From: Monoraphidium neglectum
Lineage: Eukaryota > Chlorophyta > Chlorophyceae > Sphaeropleales > Selenastraceae
Direction of reading: 5' to 3'
NCBI RefSeq assembly: GCF_000611645.1
Contig: NW_014013150.1
Coordinates: 2,844 to 26,631 of the forward strand
Length of the DNA stretch: 23,788 nt
Below are positions 9,067-18,100 of the stretch, in pieces. How positions within the stretch are numbered: the first letter of the stretch is position 1; each line of letters opens with the position of its first letter. The position numbers were made by a program, and so were the translations under genes. The notes under the pieces are model-generated. The model was not told the DNA's origin. It made no database searches and saw nothing but the letters and a program-made list of their open reading frames with translations.

Positions 9067-12000
9067 CGTGCGTGCGTGTGTGCGTGTGTGTGTGTGTGAG
9101 TGTGTGCACGCGCGCACATGCATGTGTCGATGTGTGCCTCCATGCCTGCGCACGCGCGCGCGCACAGGGGCACACATGAACAGCCTTGAGCGCACTTGAA
9201 CATGCATGCAGCCTCCACAGGTTATTAACAAAGCCCGTCCTACCCCTGCTGGTCTAGCTACTTGCGTGTTTGAGCTGCTGTTCCCTAAACTAAACTGACT
9301 CAGTTAGCCTAGGGTCGGACCGTAGAAACCCAGCTGCAGCCCCCCAAGTGGCTGCCCCGGCCACCTCCGATAGAGCTCGAAGAGGAAAGGGTCGCCGTGC
9401 TGGTTGACGAGTTGAGGTGGAAAGAGCTTTCCAAAGGTGTCCAGGTGCCAGCGGTGCATGACCGGGAACATAGGGAAGACAGGGAAAGATGTGTCGCTGA
9501 AGCAGAAGCAGGCACATCCAAACGGCAGGTCGCGCGCCTCAGAGATAGCCGCAAACTGCGCCTCAATCTCCGCCTTCCAGCCCTGATCAGGAGGGGCAGG
9601 GGTGCGTGCCGGAAAGATTTGTGAATCAAATTGTGCAGGGCAAGACAAACGATACGACAGCAGTGTTGCATCTCCTGTATGGCCATGATTCATTAACCCT
9701 CTCTTGGCCGCGGCCGTCGCTGGGCCGGGCGATGCCGATCCCGTCGCCAAACTCGTCGCTGCCAAAATCGCCGCTCCCGAGGCCGCCGATCCCGCCACCG
9801 CCTTGAACATCAGGCAAGCCCCGCTGCTGCCTACGTGAGTAGAAATTGGAAGCCAGTGGCGCGCAAGCCGCCACCGCCGGCACCAACATCTGGCTGAGCG
9901 GCAAGTACAGGGTGAGACCTGCACCAGCGGAGGCAGAGGGGTGTTGCAGAGGGGAGGGGATGAGCAAGCGAGACCAAACCAGGCGGCAATGCGGGGCAGA
10001 AGCGAACGGGCTATAAAATACTGGTGGTTCAGAACCCATCGACGCCTACCCACATGTTTCACCTCTCGACTCGTGCTGCGCGGGCGCCACCAATGCCCCC
10101 TTGACCACCGTCACAAATGCGGCACTCTTGGACCGCTTCACCGCGCCGCGCTGCCGCATGCGCCCCCAGCCACACGGCCTCCTCTGCAACGGAACGGCGC
10201 TCACTTGCCATCTTCAGGGCCTATTGGCTTTCCATGGCCTGAGCGCTGGCAGGGCTGGCCAAAACGACGGCATGCGCCCGACGCCGCTGCGACAGCTCGG
10301 CCAACCCGCTGCCAGCAGCGACGCTTGCGGGGCCGCCCCCTCTCCGCATACGTGAGCCTGCGCCGGCACGGCCTGCCAGCTCCGCTGTGCCTTTCAACGA
10401 CACATTGCTGGCTGGCCGTCCATGCCCAAGTGCGTGGACAACATGTGATGTCACTGTCCATCTCCTGGGCGCTGAGTGCGCAATCGCGCACACCTGGCTG
10501 CACTCCGCCGCGGCCGGTTCCAGCAGCCCTCGAAGACTCACTCATACACAGGGATCCATTCTGTTGTTTTGCGGCTGCCGGCGCCGCCCTCGAGCGCGGC
10601 AGCGGCGGCGCGCGGTGCGCGGCAGGGGGCCAAGGCGCGTTGACGCCGTTCGGCGCGGGAAGGAGCCGTATGAGTTGCTTCAAGTATGAAGATACCTTTG
10701 CGACCGCTGTCGGGCGCGAACATGCCCAGCGGGGCGGGTGTCCAGATCGCGTAGTGCGGGCAGAGGTTGCTCGCCCGGCTGCCTCCTGTGACTGTCTGGG
10801 CTGTCCCGAGTGTTCAACTAATGATACCAAAACCTTTTGAGCTGCGTGCGCTGCAAGTCCTGAGCGCCGAGCTTATTCTGCGGGAGGGGTGGGAGCTGGC
10901 TGTGCTATGGAAGCTCCGGCTCTTTTGAATCGGACGACGGTTTAAAGAACAATTTCCTTGAGAAATCAAATTATCAAATTGGGCCTGATTCCACGAGGCC
11001 TGTCAAATCGGGGCAAACACCTCAAAACGAATCCCTTATCGTTTTGATATCAGCGTTTTGCGGTGGAGCCATTCTTCACGGATGGTTGTATATGTACCTT
11101 TCTTTGATCTGCCTGCCACCTGGCTTCCCAGCCATCCTAGTTATTCTCATTGGTTCTGGTAAGGCATCCTGCAACCAAGAGCCCACGAAATTCAATGCTG
11201 ATTCGGCCGGTGTTCAGGCCGGAAGCGTGGCCATTGCTGGGAAGCCAGGGAGCGATCGTCGTGGCCAAATGACGACGTGGGGCGCTGGGAGGGCTGGTTG
11301 GCATTTATGTCGGGGAGGGACCGTAAGATAGCGCAGGAGGCGGCTTCGGGGTGTGTAGTGGGCAAGGGATGTTTGGTAATTTTTGTGTTGTTGATCGCGG
11401 CTACTTGAAGGCCGGAAGGGCCCTACATATGGGGGCCTTGGGTTTCATTCGTTTTGAAGTGCCCAACCCCCATCGATATGAATGGGTCCGGCTAATATGA
11501 GGGTTATTGAAGTTTTGATCGATATCACGCTCGTGGATTGTGGTTATCGATTTGGCAAAATCTTTCTTCCAGATTTGCCCGCGATAAGAGCGATAAGAAG
11601 CCCCGTGGAATCAGGGCCTTAGACGCTGCAGTCAAAGTACACACAAAATTGCTTTTCAAGAACACACTTGTTTGAAGAGAATCCATACCTCTGGCCAGAG
11701 ACCACAAAGAAGGCGTGGTTTGAGCAGACAATTTCCAAAGCTTTTGAATGGTTTGGTTCACAAACTTCAAACCAGAGTTTCCGAGCAAATGACGCATGGC
11801 CCGAAAGGCTCGCATTCGGGCCACCAGCAGTTTTTTGCGTTTGACTAACCAAACACTTCCGGGAACAATAGAAGGGTTGTTCAATGTGCGCAAACTACCA
11901 AAAAGAAGAGCCCGAAACCCTGTCCAGCTTTGTGTAAAGGGATAAAGTTTAGGAGTTAAAGAGAAGGTGTGTGTGGCAGGGCGCAGCGTGAAGGTAGTGG

Positions 12001-12855
12001 GCTGCCCGCAGCAAATGCACGCACCCGCTCGAGCACCTTGATGTCATCACCCAGAAGCACAAAAAAATCTGCGCCGTCTGTGAGAATTGGGGGGAGAATA
12101 ACAAAGCAGGACAGCTGTGAGTAGATTGGTTATGCAAGTGGCCCTATATGACGTTGATGCACGCTTGGTCAAACGGTCTGGTCAACTCAGCAGGCAGGCA
12201 GCGGCCGCAGGCTGCAGACCCGCTGTCCGGCGCACCTGCCACTGCGGCCTCCGCTAGGTGCGCCCAGATGTGACAGATCTTGTGCCGAAAGGGGGACCTA
12301 ATTTTGAGGGAAATCCAGGGTGTGGCAGCATTATCAGGGGGTGCGGCGGCAGCGGGGTCCGGACCAAAGGGGCGCTGACACATTCCCCCGTACATCATCA
12401 AGGTGTTGCGCATCGTCACAGCTGATGATTCTGGAAATGAGTTGGAATACAAGAGGTAATCATCGTAATGATTGTGCCGCCCTCTGATGCCTGCTGTCAG
12501 GCGGTACGCCTGGCACCTGAGGAGCGTGAAGGCTGTTTCCACGCCAACGCCTGCCAGCGCCGCTTGGATCTTGGCACGCGCCTCGCCGTTATCAAACATG
12601 ATGTCAAACTGCAGCAGGACACGGTAACAGCAGTGACGGCCGATGAGTTGGAGACTGCAAGAGCAGTTCATGTTTCTGCAAGTGCAATTTTGCTGCGGGT
12701 GCATGCTTGGCTGGACACAATGAGCACGGCCATTTGTGCCAGCTTGCACTTTCCTGGTCAATCGCGACGTGTACGCGCAGCAGGCTGCGCTCCTCCGGCG
12801 TCGTCGTGGCCGTCAGCGACTGTATGAACTCGTACAGCCTCTCCCACACGGCTCC
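4746..12855 (-). CDS. Trimodular GT-A / GT2 / sulfotransferase fusion, 13 exons
   Basis: Exons in transcript order: 12855-12748, 12608-12517, 12297-12236, 12077-12025, 9582-9365, 8954-8754, 8475-8100, 7880-6906, 6635-6600, 6333-6144, 5930-5806, 5472-5383, 5105-4746. All phases agree, giving 2886 bases (962 codons including the TGA). Residues about 25-235 form a first GT-A-like domain (LLGDDIK at 95-101, NQHGDPF at 165-171). Residues 238-450 are a family-2-like glycosyltransferase (SVVVPTYR, LLDDDVAPDE, GGEDVDLCLR). Residues about 483-641 hold four or five membrane helices. From 671 on lies a sulfotransferase (P-loop RTGTN, HNE at 699-701, LRRSNHLDVYAS as the 3'-phosphate-binding motif). An in-frame TAG (6954-6956) precedes the P-loop. 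The first intron needs a GC donor. The true start is missing; a 24-base candidate first exon at 13028-13005 is speculative. Probable role: membrane-bound synthesis and sulfation of a glycan. Confidence 0.82.
6665..6742. repeat. Imperfect CAG/CGG repeat in an intron
   Basis: An AGCAACAGCAGCAGCGGCAG-type run ends in seven or so AGC units, within the 270-base intron before the sulfotransferase microexon. A similar shorter run lies at about 5588-5642 in another intron of the same gene. Confidence 0.8.
7060..7550 (-). other. Membrane-helix block linking the two enzyme halves
   Basis: Four or five hydrophobic stretches lie within one exon: around ATLLLALSMAVSAPPLAG, LVLLAACAAAIMAVELTLGV, AIAMLALVPALV, LLVRNVCWAVAVCCVLFW and ALALAGSFLTATVLLFA. 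They separate the glycosyltransferase from the sulfotransferase, so whether the two catalytic modules face the same side depends on helix parity, which I cannot settle. A Golgi or ER membrane is inferred from the known location of carbohydrate sulfotransferases. Confidence 0.65.
7500..8777 (-). other. Domain: family-2-like glycosyltransferase
   Basis: The module begins with LSVVVPTYR spanning the junction 8754/8475. It continues through VVVDDP, the metal-binding triple aspartate of NVLLDDDVAPDE and FVGLTQLPQP, and on to WGVTANLCVPG and YPKTAGGEDVDLCLRLK, where GGED is the usual catalytic-base region of GT2 enzymes. HPFWGG follows. All expected catalytic acids are present. The membrane segments after it resemble those of processive or membrane-anchored GT2 enzymes. 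Confidence 0.75.
9024..9110. repeat. (TG)n microsatellite in an intron
   Basis: About 20 TG units are followed by TGCG and TGTGCG variants. It lies in intron 8955-9364 of the minus-strand gene, so the transcript carries CA repeats, ending about 70 bases before the acceptor at 8955. Confidence 0.9.
10984..11615. mobile_element. Degenerate foldback (nested inverted-repeat) element
   Basis: Nested complementary arms occur in mirror order: 10984-10995 with 11604-11615 (12 bp, CCTGATTCCACG), 11011-11017 with 11574-11580, 11022-11032 with 11447-11457 (TCAAAACGAAT) and 11119-11132 with 11236-11249 (14 bp, CCTGGCTTCCCAGC). Together they suggest an imperfect long hairpin, as in foldback or MITE-type non-autonomous transposons. 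I found no target-site duplication, and the true ends may lie further out in the AT-rich block. Confidence 0.4.
11798..11822. repeat. Perfect 8-bp inverted repeat
   Basis: GGCCCGAA and TTCGGGCC flank a 9-base loop in the AT-richer half of the large intron. It would form a stable hairpin. Its relation to the foldback element is unclear. Confidence 0.45.
12609..12747 (-). other. Probable GC-AG intron
   Basis: Keeping the frame between VHVAIDQES and FDIMFDNGEARAK requires the donor AGT/GCAAGC with acceptor CTGCAG/TTT. The neighbouring GT donor (A/GTGCAAG) would give an immediate stop with this acceptor, and no other acceptor nearby restores the frame. Confidence 0.45.
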
Positions 12856-13350
12856 CTTGTCTTCCTTGCCACAGTAGGTGCATTAGGGGGCGGGCACTAC
12901 AACACCTCTGAGCAAGGGGGCAGCCCCCACCAAACCCTTTAGGCGCTGGTGGGGGTCAAGGGCAGTCCCCTGTGTAACTGATTCATCATCATCATCATTG
13001 TTACTCTATGCCATAGCATCGCTGCCATCGGCCAACTAATTACAGACCCGCAACCGATTACAGCCCCCATGTTCCTGATAGCAGCTTCCTGTGGAACTGA
13101 TGACAAACCCGTAATTGATTACAGCTGAACTTCACAGCAAACATCACAGCCACCCCCGAGCAAGAGGCGGCTCCCACCCCCCTTGCGCGCCGCTGAGCCC
13201 CGTGTGAACCGCATGTCTTGACTCCACCATGATTTTACAAGCTTCACTCAGCCTCATCAGGGATGTGCATGGACAGCATGCCAGCCTCATCTATAGAAAA
13301 TGAAACACCAGATGCTCTGCTTGCCGAGTTGAAAGCCGCCACCATGCGCA
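12856..13350. other. 3' UTR and intergenic spacer
   Basis: This holds the TGTAA cluster, a short (CAT)n run near 12983-12999, and two similar copies of an ACTGATT-containing segment (around 12970 and 13090). A 24-base candidate first exon of the fusion gene (13028-13005, ATG to a GTAACA donor) lies in it but is weakly supported. Confidence 0.4.
13040..13123 (-). terminator. Three TGTAA poly(A) signals
   Basis: Minus-strand TGTAA occurs at 13119-13123, 13058-13062 and 13040-13044, which is 228-311 bases after the TGA at 13351. Three copies within 84 bases suggest alternative 3' ends for the upstream minus-strand transcript. They also limit how far upstream the fusion gene's 5' end can lie. 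Confidence 0.5.
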
Positions 13351-14109
13351 TCAGCCTTTCCATCTGACTCTGCTCCATAGCACGGCGCCCGCCCTCGGGC
13401 ACCTTGCGCTGCCGACCGCGGGCAGCGTGCCTGACGCCGCCTCATCTCGCTGCAGCCTTGCCTCCTCCTCTGCCACCCACTCCCGAAACGCCGATGAGTA
13501 CTGGGACAGAATGTTGGACTTGAGCTTGTTGCATGCGGCCTCGTCGCCAGCCTGGCCGCTCGCGCGCCACACCCTCTGCAGCACCTCGAACGCCTCGCGC
13601 CGCTCCTGCCCCTCCTCCCTCTTCCACCACTGATTTGCCGTTGGCATGATGGAACCCCCGCCAGGCGACGCCTTGTGCACCCGCTTGACCATAGCATTCA
13701 GCCGTGCGCCCAAGAACTCCATCTGCTCCTTGGTGTGCTTGGTCTCGGTCGCGACGCCAGCCGGGTAGTCGGGAAGGAGCTCCCACGCACGCAGCAACTT
13801 GTGCAGCATGTGGGCGGCGGTGTCCTGAGGGATGTAGACTCCGGTGCTGCCCGTTGGGCCGGCGACGACCCCCGCCTCCGCATAGTTAGTGTAGTGCAGC
13901 ACCTTGGCGCAGCGCAGGGTCTCTAGCAGATTTGATGAAGTGATGGAGAGCCCCGCGGCGTCGGCATGTTGGCGAAAAAGTGCACTCTTGGTGTAGGCAG
14001 TGAAGCTCTCGATCGTGGCCGGCAGGTCTGGCACCATCAGGCGGAAGGTTGAGTTGTTGGCCATGTATAGGTTCAAAAGGGGTGCTCGTAGCGTTGGCGC
14101 GCTTCCGCT
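13351..14109 (-). CDS. Unidentified protein, terminal exon of 253 codons
   Basis: A long open frame with protein-like composition ends at TGA. It includes NNSTFRLMVPDLPATIE, SITSSNLLETLRCAKVLHY, GVYIPQDTAAHMLHKLLRAW, ANQWWKREEGQERREAF and FREWVAEEEARLQ, predicted mostly helical with an acidic/basic helix near the end. I do not recognise the family. It is most likely a last exon: CTTGCAG at 14110-14116 is a good acceptor after a CA-rich tract, and the frame is open from there. If translation instead began inside it, the first ATG is at 14064 (MANNSTF). The nearest upstream exon, at 15165-15281, could join it in phase zero, but only across an in-frame TAG. Downstream TGTAA copies mark its 3' end. 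Confidence 0.65.
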   Translation of the reverse strand, partial: SGSAPTLRAPLLNLYMANNSTFRLMVPDLPATIESFTAYTKSALFRQHADAAGLSITSSNLLETLRCAKVLHYTNYAEAGVVAGPTGSTGVYIPQDTAAHMLHKLLRAWELLPDYPAGVATETKHTKEQMEFLGARLNAMVKRVHKASPGGGSIMPTANQWWKREEGQERREAFEVLQRVWRASGQAGDEAACNKLKSNILSQYSSAFREWVAEEEARLQRDEAASGTLPAVGSARCPRAGAVLWSRVRWKG

Positions 14110-14350
14110 CTGCAAGCTTTTTGAAGCTTCTGTGTGTGCGTTTGGGGGAGTGGTGTATGTGTTCGTGCGTGTGGGTCAAGCGTGGAACAAGGAGCGTGTG
14201 CGTGTATGTGCTGAAGAGCGTGGAAGACAGAGTGTGTGCATTCAAGGAATGCGTGTGGAGGATGGCGCCTCCCGCGCATGCATGTGTGCGCCATCACATC
14301 CTGGCCACGCCACAGATCCTGCCCATCCAACCCAGCCCATCACCACCACC

Positions 14351-14436
14351 ACCGCCAGCACCATCACTGTCTGATGCTGTAGCATTCCCCACCGCCAGCA
14401 CCATCACCACCACTGTCTGATGCTGTAGCATTCCCC
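14351..14436. repeat. Tandem duplication, 40/46-bp unit
   Basis: Two adjacent copies begin ACCGCCAGCACCATCAC and end TGATGCTGTAGCATTCCCC. The second has six extra bases (ACCACC-type slippage). This is a recent local duplication in an intron. Confidence 0.85.
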
Positions 14437-14599
14437 CTACCCCACCCCACAGGAGAGGCCAAGCAGGGGGCATCCCAGGCTGGAAGCGCCTGCACTTCAG
14501 TAGCCCTGGCCACTGCCCCTCATCTCTCAGCCCAAGAACACCTGCAGGAGCCAACCCCATCGCACCCAACCCCTGCCCAGCAGCACAGCTTGCATGATG

Positions 14600-14960
14600 C
14601 ACGCCTCACCTGCTGCTGCTCCTGCTGCCCCTGGACAGCAGTGAGGACAGGATGGTGGACGTGCACAATAGCAGGAGGCGCCACGCGCCCAGGGGGAGGT
14701 GAGGCCAGCAGGCGGTGAAGGGCAGAGCGTACGGGGAACGACGGGAAGGGGGAGGGAGGAAGGGCGGCAGCAGCTTGTGAGCGGGGTCAGCGTTGAAATA
14801 ACATGGTGAAGACGAGGCAACCTGGGCACAGGTCACGCGCTTGCTGCACACCGTGCATACAGCTGCAGGGCATGCGACATGGTCCGTGATTTCCCTGCAG
14901 GATGTGCCCAGTACAGCGCCCCTGCCAAGCTGCCACCCAACAGGTGGCCGTTCCCAAGCG
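14600..14960 (-). repeat. Repeat family B, copy 1
   Basis: On the minus strand this ends in TCACTGCTGTCCAGG, a CAG-rich run and CAG/GTGAGG. It is related to segments at 19270-19600 and 20755-20900 and lies in the intron before the 13351-14109 exon. Confidence 0.55.
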
Positions 14961-15164
14961 CTGCCATGGCCCGGAGCCCATGGAAAGACAGGCAAGCCCC
15001 CCCAAACTGCCGTCAGGCGCGCGAGCTCAGCGGGCCGCTGCCCAGGTGAGCAACCTCAGCCACAATGAGGTGCACACAGCTGCACCCATGATGGTGCATT
15101 ATGCAGCAGGCACATAACATCAGCTATTGAAGTAGCGCTATGGAGACCAGGAGCGCACCTGCTG

Positions 15165-18100
15165 CTACCCATCCTCTTCATCGGAAAGGCTCTCCGGAGC
15201 ATGCTCGTAGATGAAGTCCTCCACTGGGGCTGAGTCAGGTGGGGGGTCCGGGCCCTCGTCTGGCAACCTCTGCCAATACATCTGCAAGAAAGCCCAGCAT
15301 GCAGCTTGGTCAGTTGAAAAACCATCGGCTTGTTGCAAGCCGATGGATGGTGGGTGCACCCTGGACTCCACAACGTAGCGGGGGGACCAATGTCAGCACA
15401 TATGAATAACCTTCAGAGTGCTACTGCAATTCATTTGGGAGAGTCAGTAGGTGTTGTTTATGCGGCAGCCACCTTGTCGAAGATGGCGTGTAATTGATTG
15501 GTTCATTGATTGACTACAGCAAGCAACATCTGCGCCCACTCACGCACCGCCAAGTTCGACGCTTGAGGGCTTACTGACACCAGGTGGGGTGAGATCTCTG
15601 CCAGTTGCTGCTGTGTGATGCGGCCTTCAGCCAGGGCCTGATTGAAGGCGTATCGGGCCTGGAACACGAGGCACCTCCTGTAGGGCCGTGCATCCGTGTT
15701 GAACGACAGCACCTTGCCGTCCAGGTCCGTGAACCTCAGAGGTCGTCCATCCTCGTTCATGAGCCTGCGCACAGCGCAAGTTCGGGCTCTTAGTGACAGG
15801 CCAGGAATCGGGCGCCACTTTGCTCTTTGTCTGCTGGGTGGAGATGTGCTGCCCTTTGTAAAAAGGCAGCTGATACTGTGGACGCAGATTGTCAAGAGCC
15901 ACTGATGGAACCCCGACATAACAACGCAAGCAAGCACTCGACAGATTGGCCGCAAAACTTGCATGCCCAAAACAAGCTTCCAATGAAGGAGATTGATGCA
16001 CCAGGCAAAGGCAGTGCTGTGCCATTGAGATGCACTGCGGCTTGGGAGCACACCCTCAGCAACGCAATGCAGAACTCTCCTGACTTACCAGCAAGACAAA
16101 CTCACCCTCGAAGTTCCTCCTGGAGTTCCTGAGGCAGCTTCTCAGCGCTGCTCTTCCAGGGGTATCTTTTCATGTCGTGCATGAGCAGCTCTGCATCCCC
16201 CAGCCAGCACATCCGGTACTGCCCGTCAGACCGTCCTGCGCCCCGTGCGCCCTCCCAAATGATGCACAGGTAGCCGTTGTCAAAGGCCTCTTCTATGGGC
16301 CTGCGAAGTGCGAGCGTATGAGCTCTGTGGGCAAACACAGCTGACAAGAGCTGAGTGTCACAGGGACTCAGATGCAGCATCATCTGTGTTTAGAAAGGGC
16401 CATGTGCGGGGTAGCAAGACGATGATGTGCCACTTTGGTCAAAGAGACAATGCTAGACACAAACTGCTGCCTTGTAGCCCCTCAAGCGATGGCAAATATG
16501 CAACTCAGCTGCACTCTGCATGCACCCTACTTCAGTTGATACCAGGTGTACAGTCCGGCCTTGTAGACGAGTGAACCTCGTCATTCATCAACTTGCCAAG
16601 CCGTGCCTTTGGGAGGCGAGCTTGTCAATGAACGCAACAACCCTTGCAGTACGCCTAGCTGCCCTATGAAAAGCAGTGTCACCTCCCACAAGACAAATTC
16701 TGCAGACGCTCACTTGATCAGCATCAGGCCGTTTGCAGGATCGTTGATATTCTGGAAGCCAAGAACCCGCGCAAGATCCATGCGCCATGCGTACTTGAAC
16801 AGGTGAGCAGCGCACACCAGCTTGCTGGACACAAACTTGCCCAAGCCCATGCAGAAGAGCTGGGACTCGACTGTTGGGGACTTGCAGCCGTATGCCTGCA
16901 CAAATGCAGCGGAAGGTGGAGGGCAACCCAAGGTGTGTTTGTTTCAAAAACTATTACATACATGCAAACTACTGCCGAATGAAGGTCTGATACAGCATTT
17001 GCGCTTGGATGGGCACCTTTGAGCAATGCAAATACTACACCTGCTCAGAACAGTGCATCCAACGCGCACAATCAGTGAAAGTGCACATTGCTGCAGAAAG
17101 GCCCACTGAAAACTTGTGTGCCGTTTTTGTGAACTGCCTGGGTGCTGGCATGCAAGGCTGCAGGCAAACTCACCTCAATGAGGGCTTTCTTGAAGTTGGG
17201 GTCTTGGTGCTGTGTTGCCTGGCTAGTGGTGTACTTGTACCGGGCTGTGGCGTGGTGACGCAGGTAGAAGTTGGTCACCCTTGCCTCGTGGACAAGCTCC
17301 ATCAAGGGTTCCATCAAGGGGCTCGCGCCATTCCCACCAGCTGGAAATTTCATAATGGCCATCAAGAACAGCATCGCGTCAGGGTTGGCAAGGGCGCATC
17401 CATCAGGTGGTAAGCAAAACAGGCATGCACTACAAGGCTGCCGGCAAACAAAGCAGTGTGTGTGCTAGGAGCTGCCCTCCACTCGTCCCAAGCTCTATCA
17501 TGTACAGACTGTTGAAGCATGCATGTGCACTGGCAATCAGGGATGATGCAGTGCAGGTAATGCTAGGTTGACAAAATCGCCGCAAGCACCGTTGCGAAGG
17601 GATGTTGCACATGGTGGTGCATGCGGTTACTATTGGCAGCTGGGACTGCTGCTGCAGGGTTTCACAGCTGCTCCACAACAGTGGCTAGGGGTGCACGGTC
17701 GGAAGGCTTGTCACCAGCACCATGGCAGAACCCTGCAGCATCTCACCTGCTGCTGTGTATTTGCAGGGCCCCAGGCGAAAGCCATCACGGGCAGATGCGA
17801 TGAAAGGGGTGGGGTGGGGGGTGTGAGGAAAGCCAGCAGGAGAAAAGAGCCGAGATGGAACGTGCAGGGATGCAGCGCAGCAGGATATGCGGGCGGTGTC
17901 AGCACGGACAATCAGGACAATCAGGGCAATCAGGACAATGCTGCCGCTCCCACGCCTGGGCACAAGCAAAGGACAGGATCATGGACAGACAAATGCCCAC
18001 ACACAGCCAGGGAGGGAGGAGGGGAGGGGAAATGCAGCAGCGGCATGTGAGCAGTGTTGGCAGGGGCAATAAGATGATGATGAGGCGCAATTGGCAGAGT

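Larger units (their letters stand above)
9583..12024 (-). other. 2.4-kb intron of the fusion gene
   Basis: The donor CGG/GTGCG at 12024 and the acceptor ATCAG/GGC at 9583 join in phase zero to give DDIKVLERGWKAEIEA. All other introns of this gene are about 140-680 bases long, so this one is unusually long. Its transcript-distal part (9600-10900) is GC-rich with several long but unconvincing ORFs on both strands. About 10920-11950 is distinctly AT-richer and holds nested inverted repeats. I see no convincing coding sequence in it. Confidence 0.7.
8770..12855 (-). other. Domain: first GT-A-like module
   Basis: Encoded by the first six exons found. Recognisable elements are VHVAID near the start, KICHIWAHLAEAA, the aspartate pair in ADFFVLLGDDIKVLERGW, the aromatic FPVFPMFPVMHRWHLDTFG, then NQHGDPFLFELYRRWGAS and NGVGG. 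The arrangement is that of a GT-A fold: nucleotide-binding strand, DxD-like metal site, acceptor-side loop. It is divergent, and I cannot name its CAZy family or substrate. It is split by the 2.4-kb intron between LLGDDIKVLER and GWKAEIEA. Confidence 0.6.
14110..15158 (-). other. Probable 1.05-kb intron with repeats
   Basis: The donor would be CAGCAG/GTGCGC at 15158 and the acceptor TTGCAG at 14110. The interval contains a CA-rich sense-strand tract (about 14130-14260), a tandem duplication (14351-14436) and a copy of repeat family B (about 14600-14960). I see no convincing gene in it. Confidence 0.45.

Noticed and set aside
8979..9218. Val/Cys- and Thr/His-rich ORFs on both strands
   Set aside because: These are translations of the TG/CA microsatellite.
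9626..10039. Gly/Asp-rich minus-strand stretch (FGSDEFGDGIG) considered as an exon of the GT-A domain
   Set aside because: Direct joining of 12025 to 9582 gives a continuous GT-A motif in phase, leaving no room for it.
10010..10056. TATAAAATA followed about 40 bases later by an ATG on the plus strand
   Set aside because: The ATG frame stops after 16 codons and no downstream exon is convincing; it is inside an intron.
9941..10840. 299-codon plus-strand ORF and overlapping ORFs on the minus strand
   Set aside because: Arg/Pro/Ala-rich without any domain; it lies in the 2.4-kb intron of the fusion gene, and competing frames on both strands are equally open because of high GC.
11525..11893. 122-codon minus-strand ORF in the AT-richer block
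   Set aside because: It has no ATG at its start, overlaps another equally open frame and shows no recognisable motif; it is probably decayed element sequence at most.
14000..14420. Plus-strand ORFs of 123-124 codons
   Set aside because: They are antisense to the 13351-14109 exon and its CA-rich intron, with no motif of their own.
15544..15764. Strong GTGAGT donor at 15543 as the end of the fifth HNH exon
   Set aside because: Joined to 15281 it gives a short run ending in TGA; the weaker donor at 15517 yields the more protein-like acidic tail. I keep it as an alternative, since it may be used in some transcripts.
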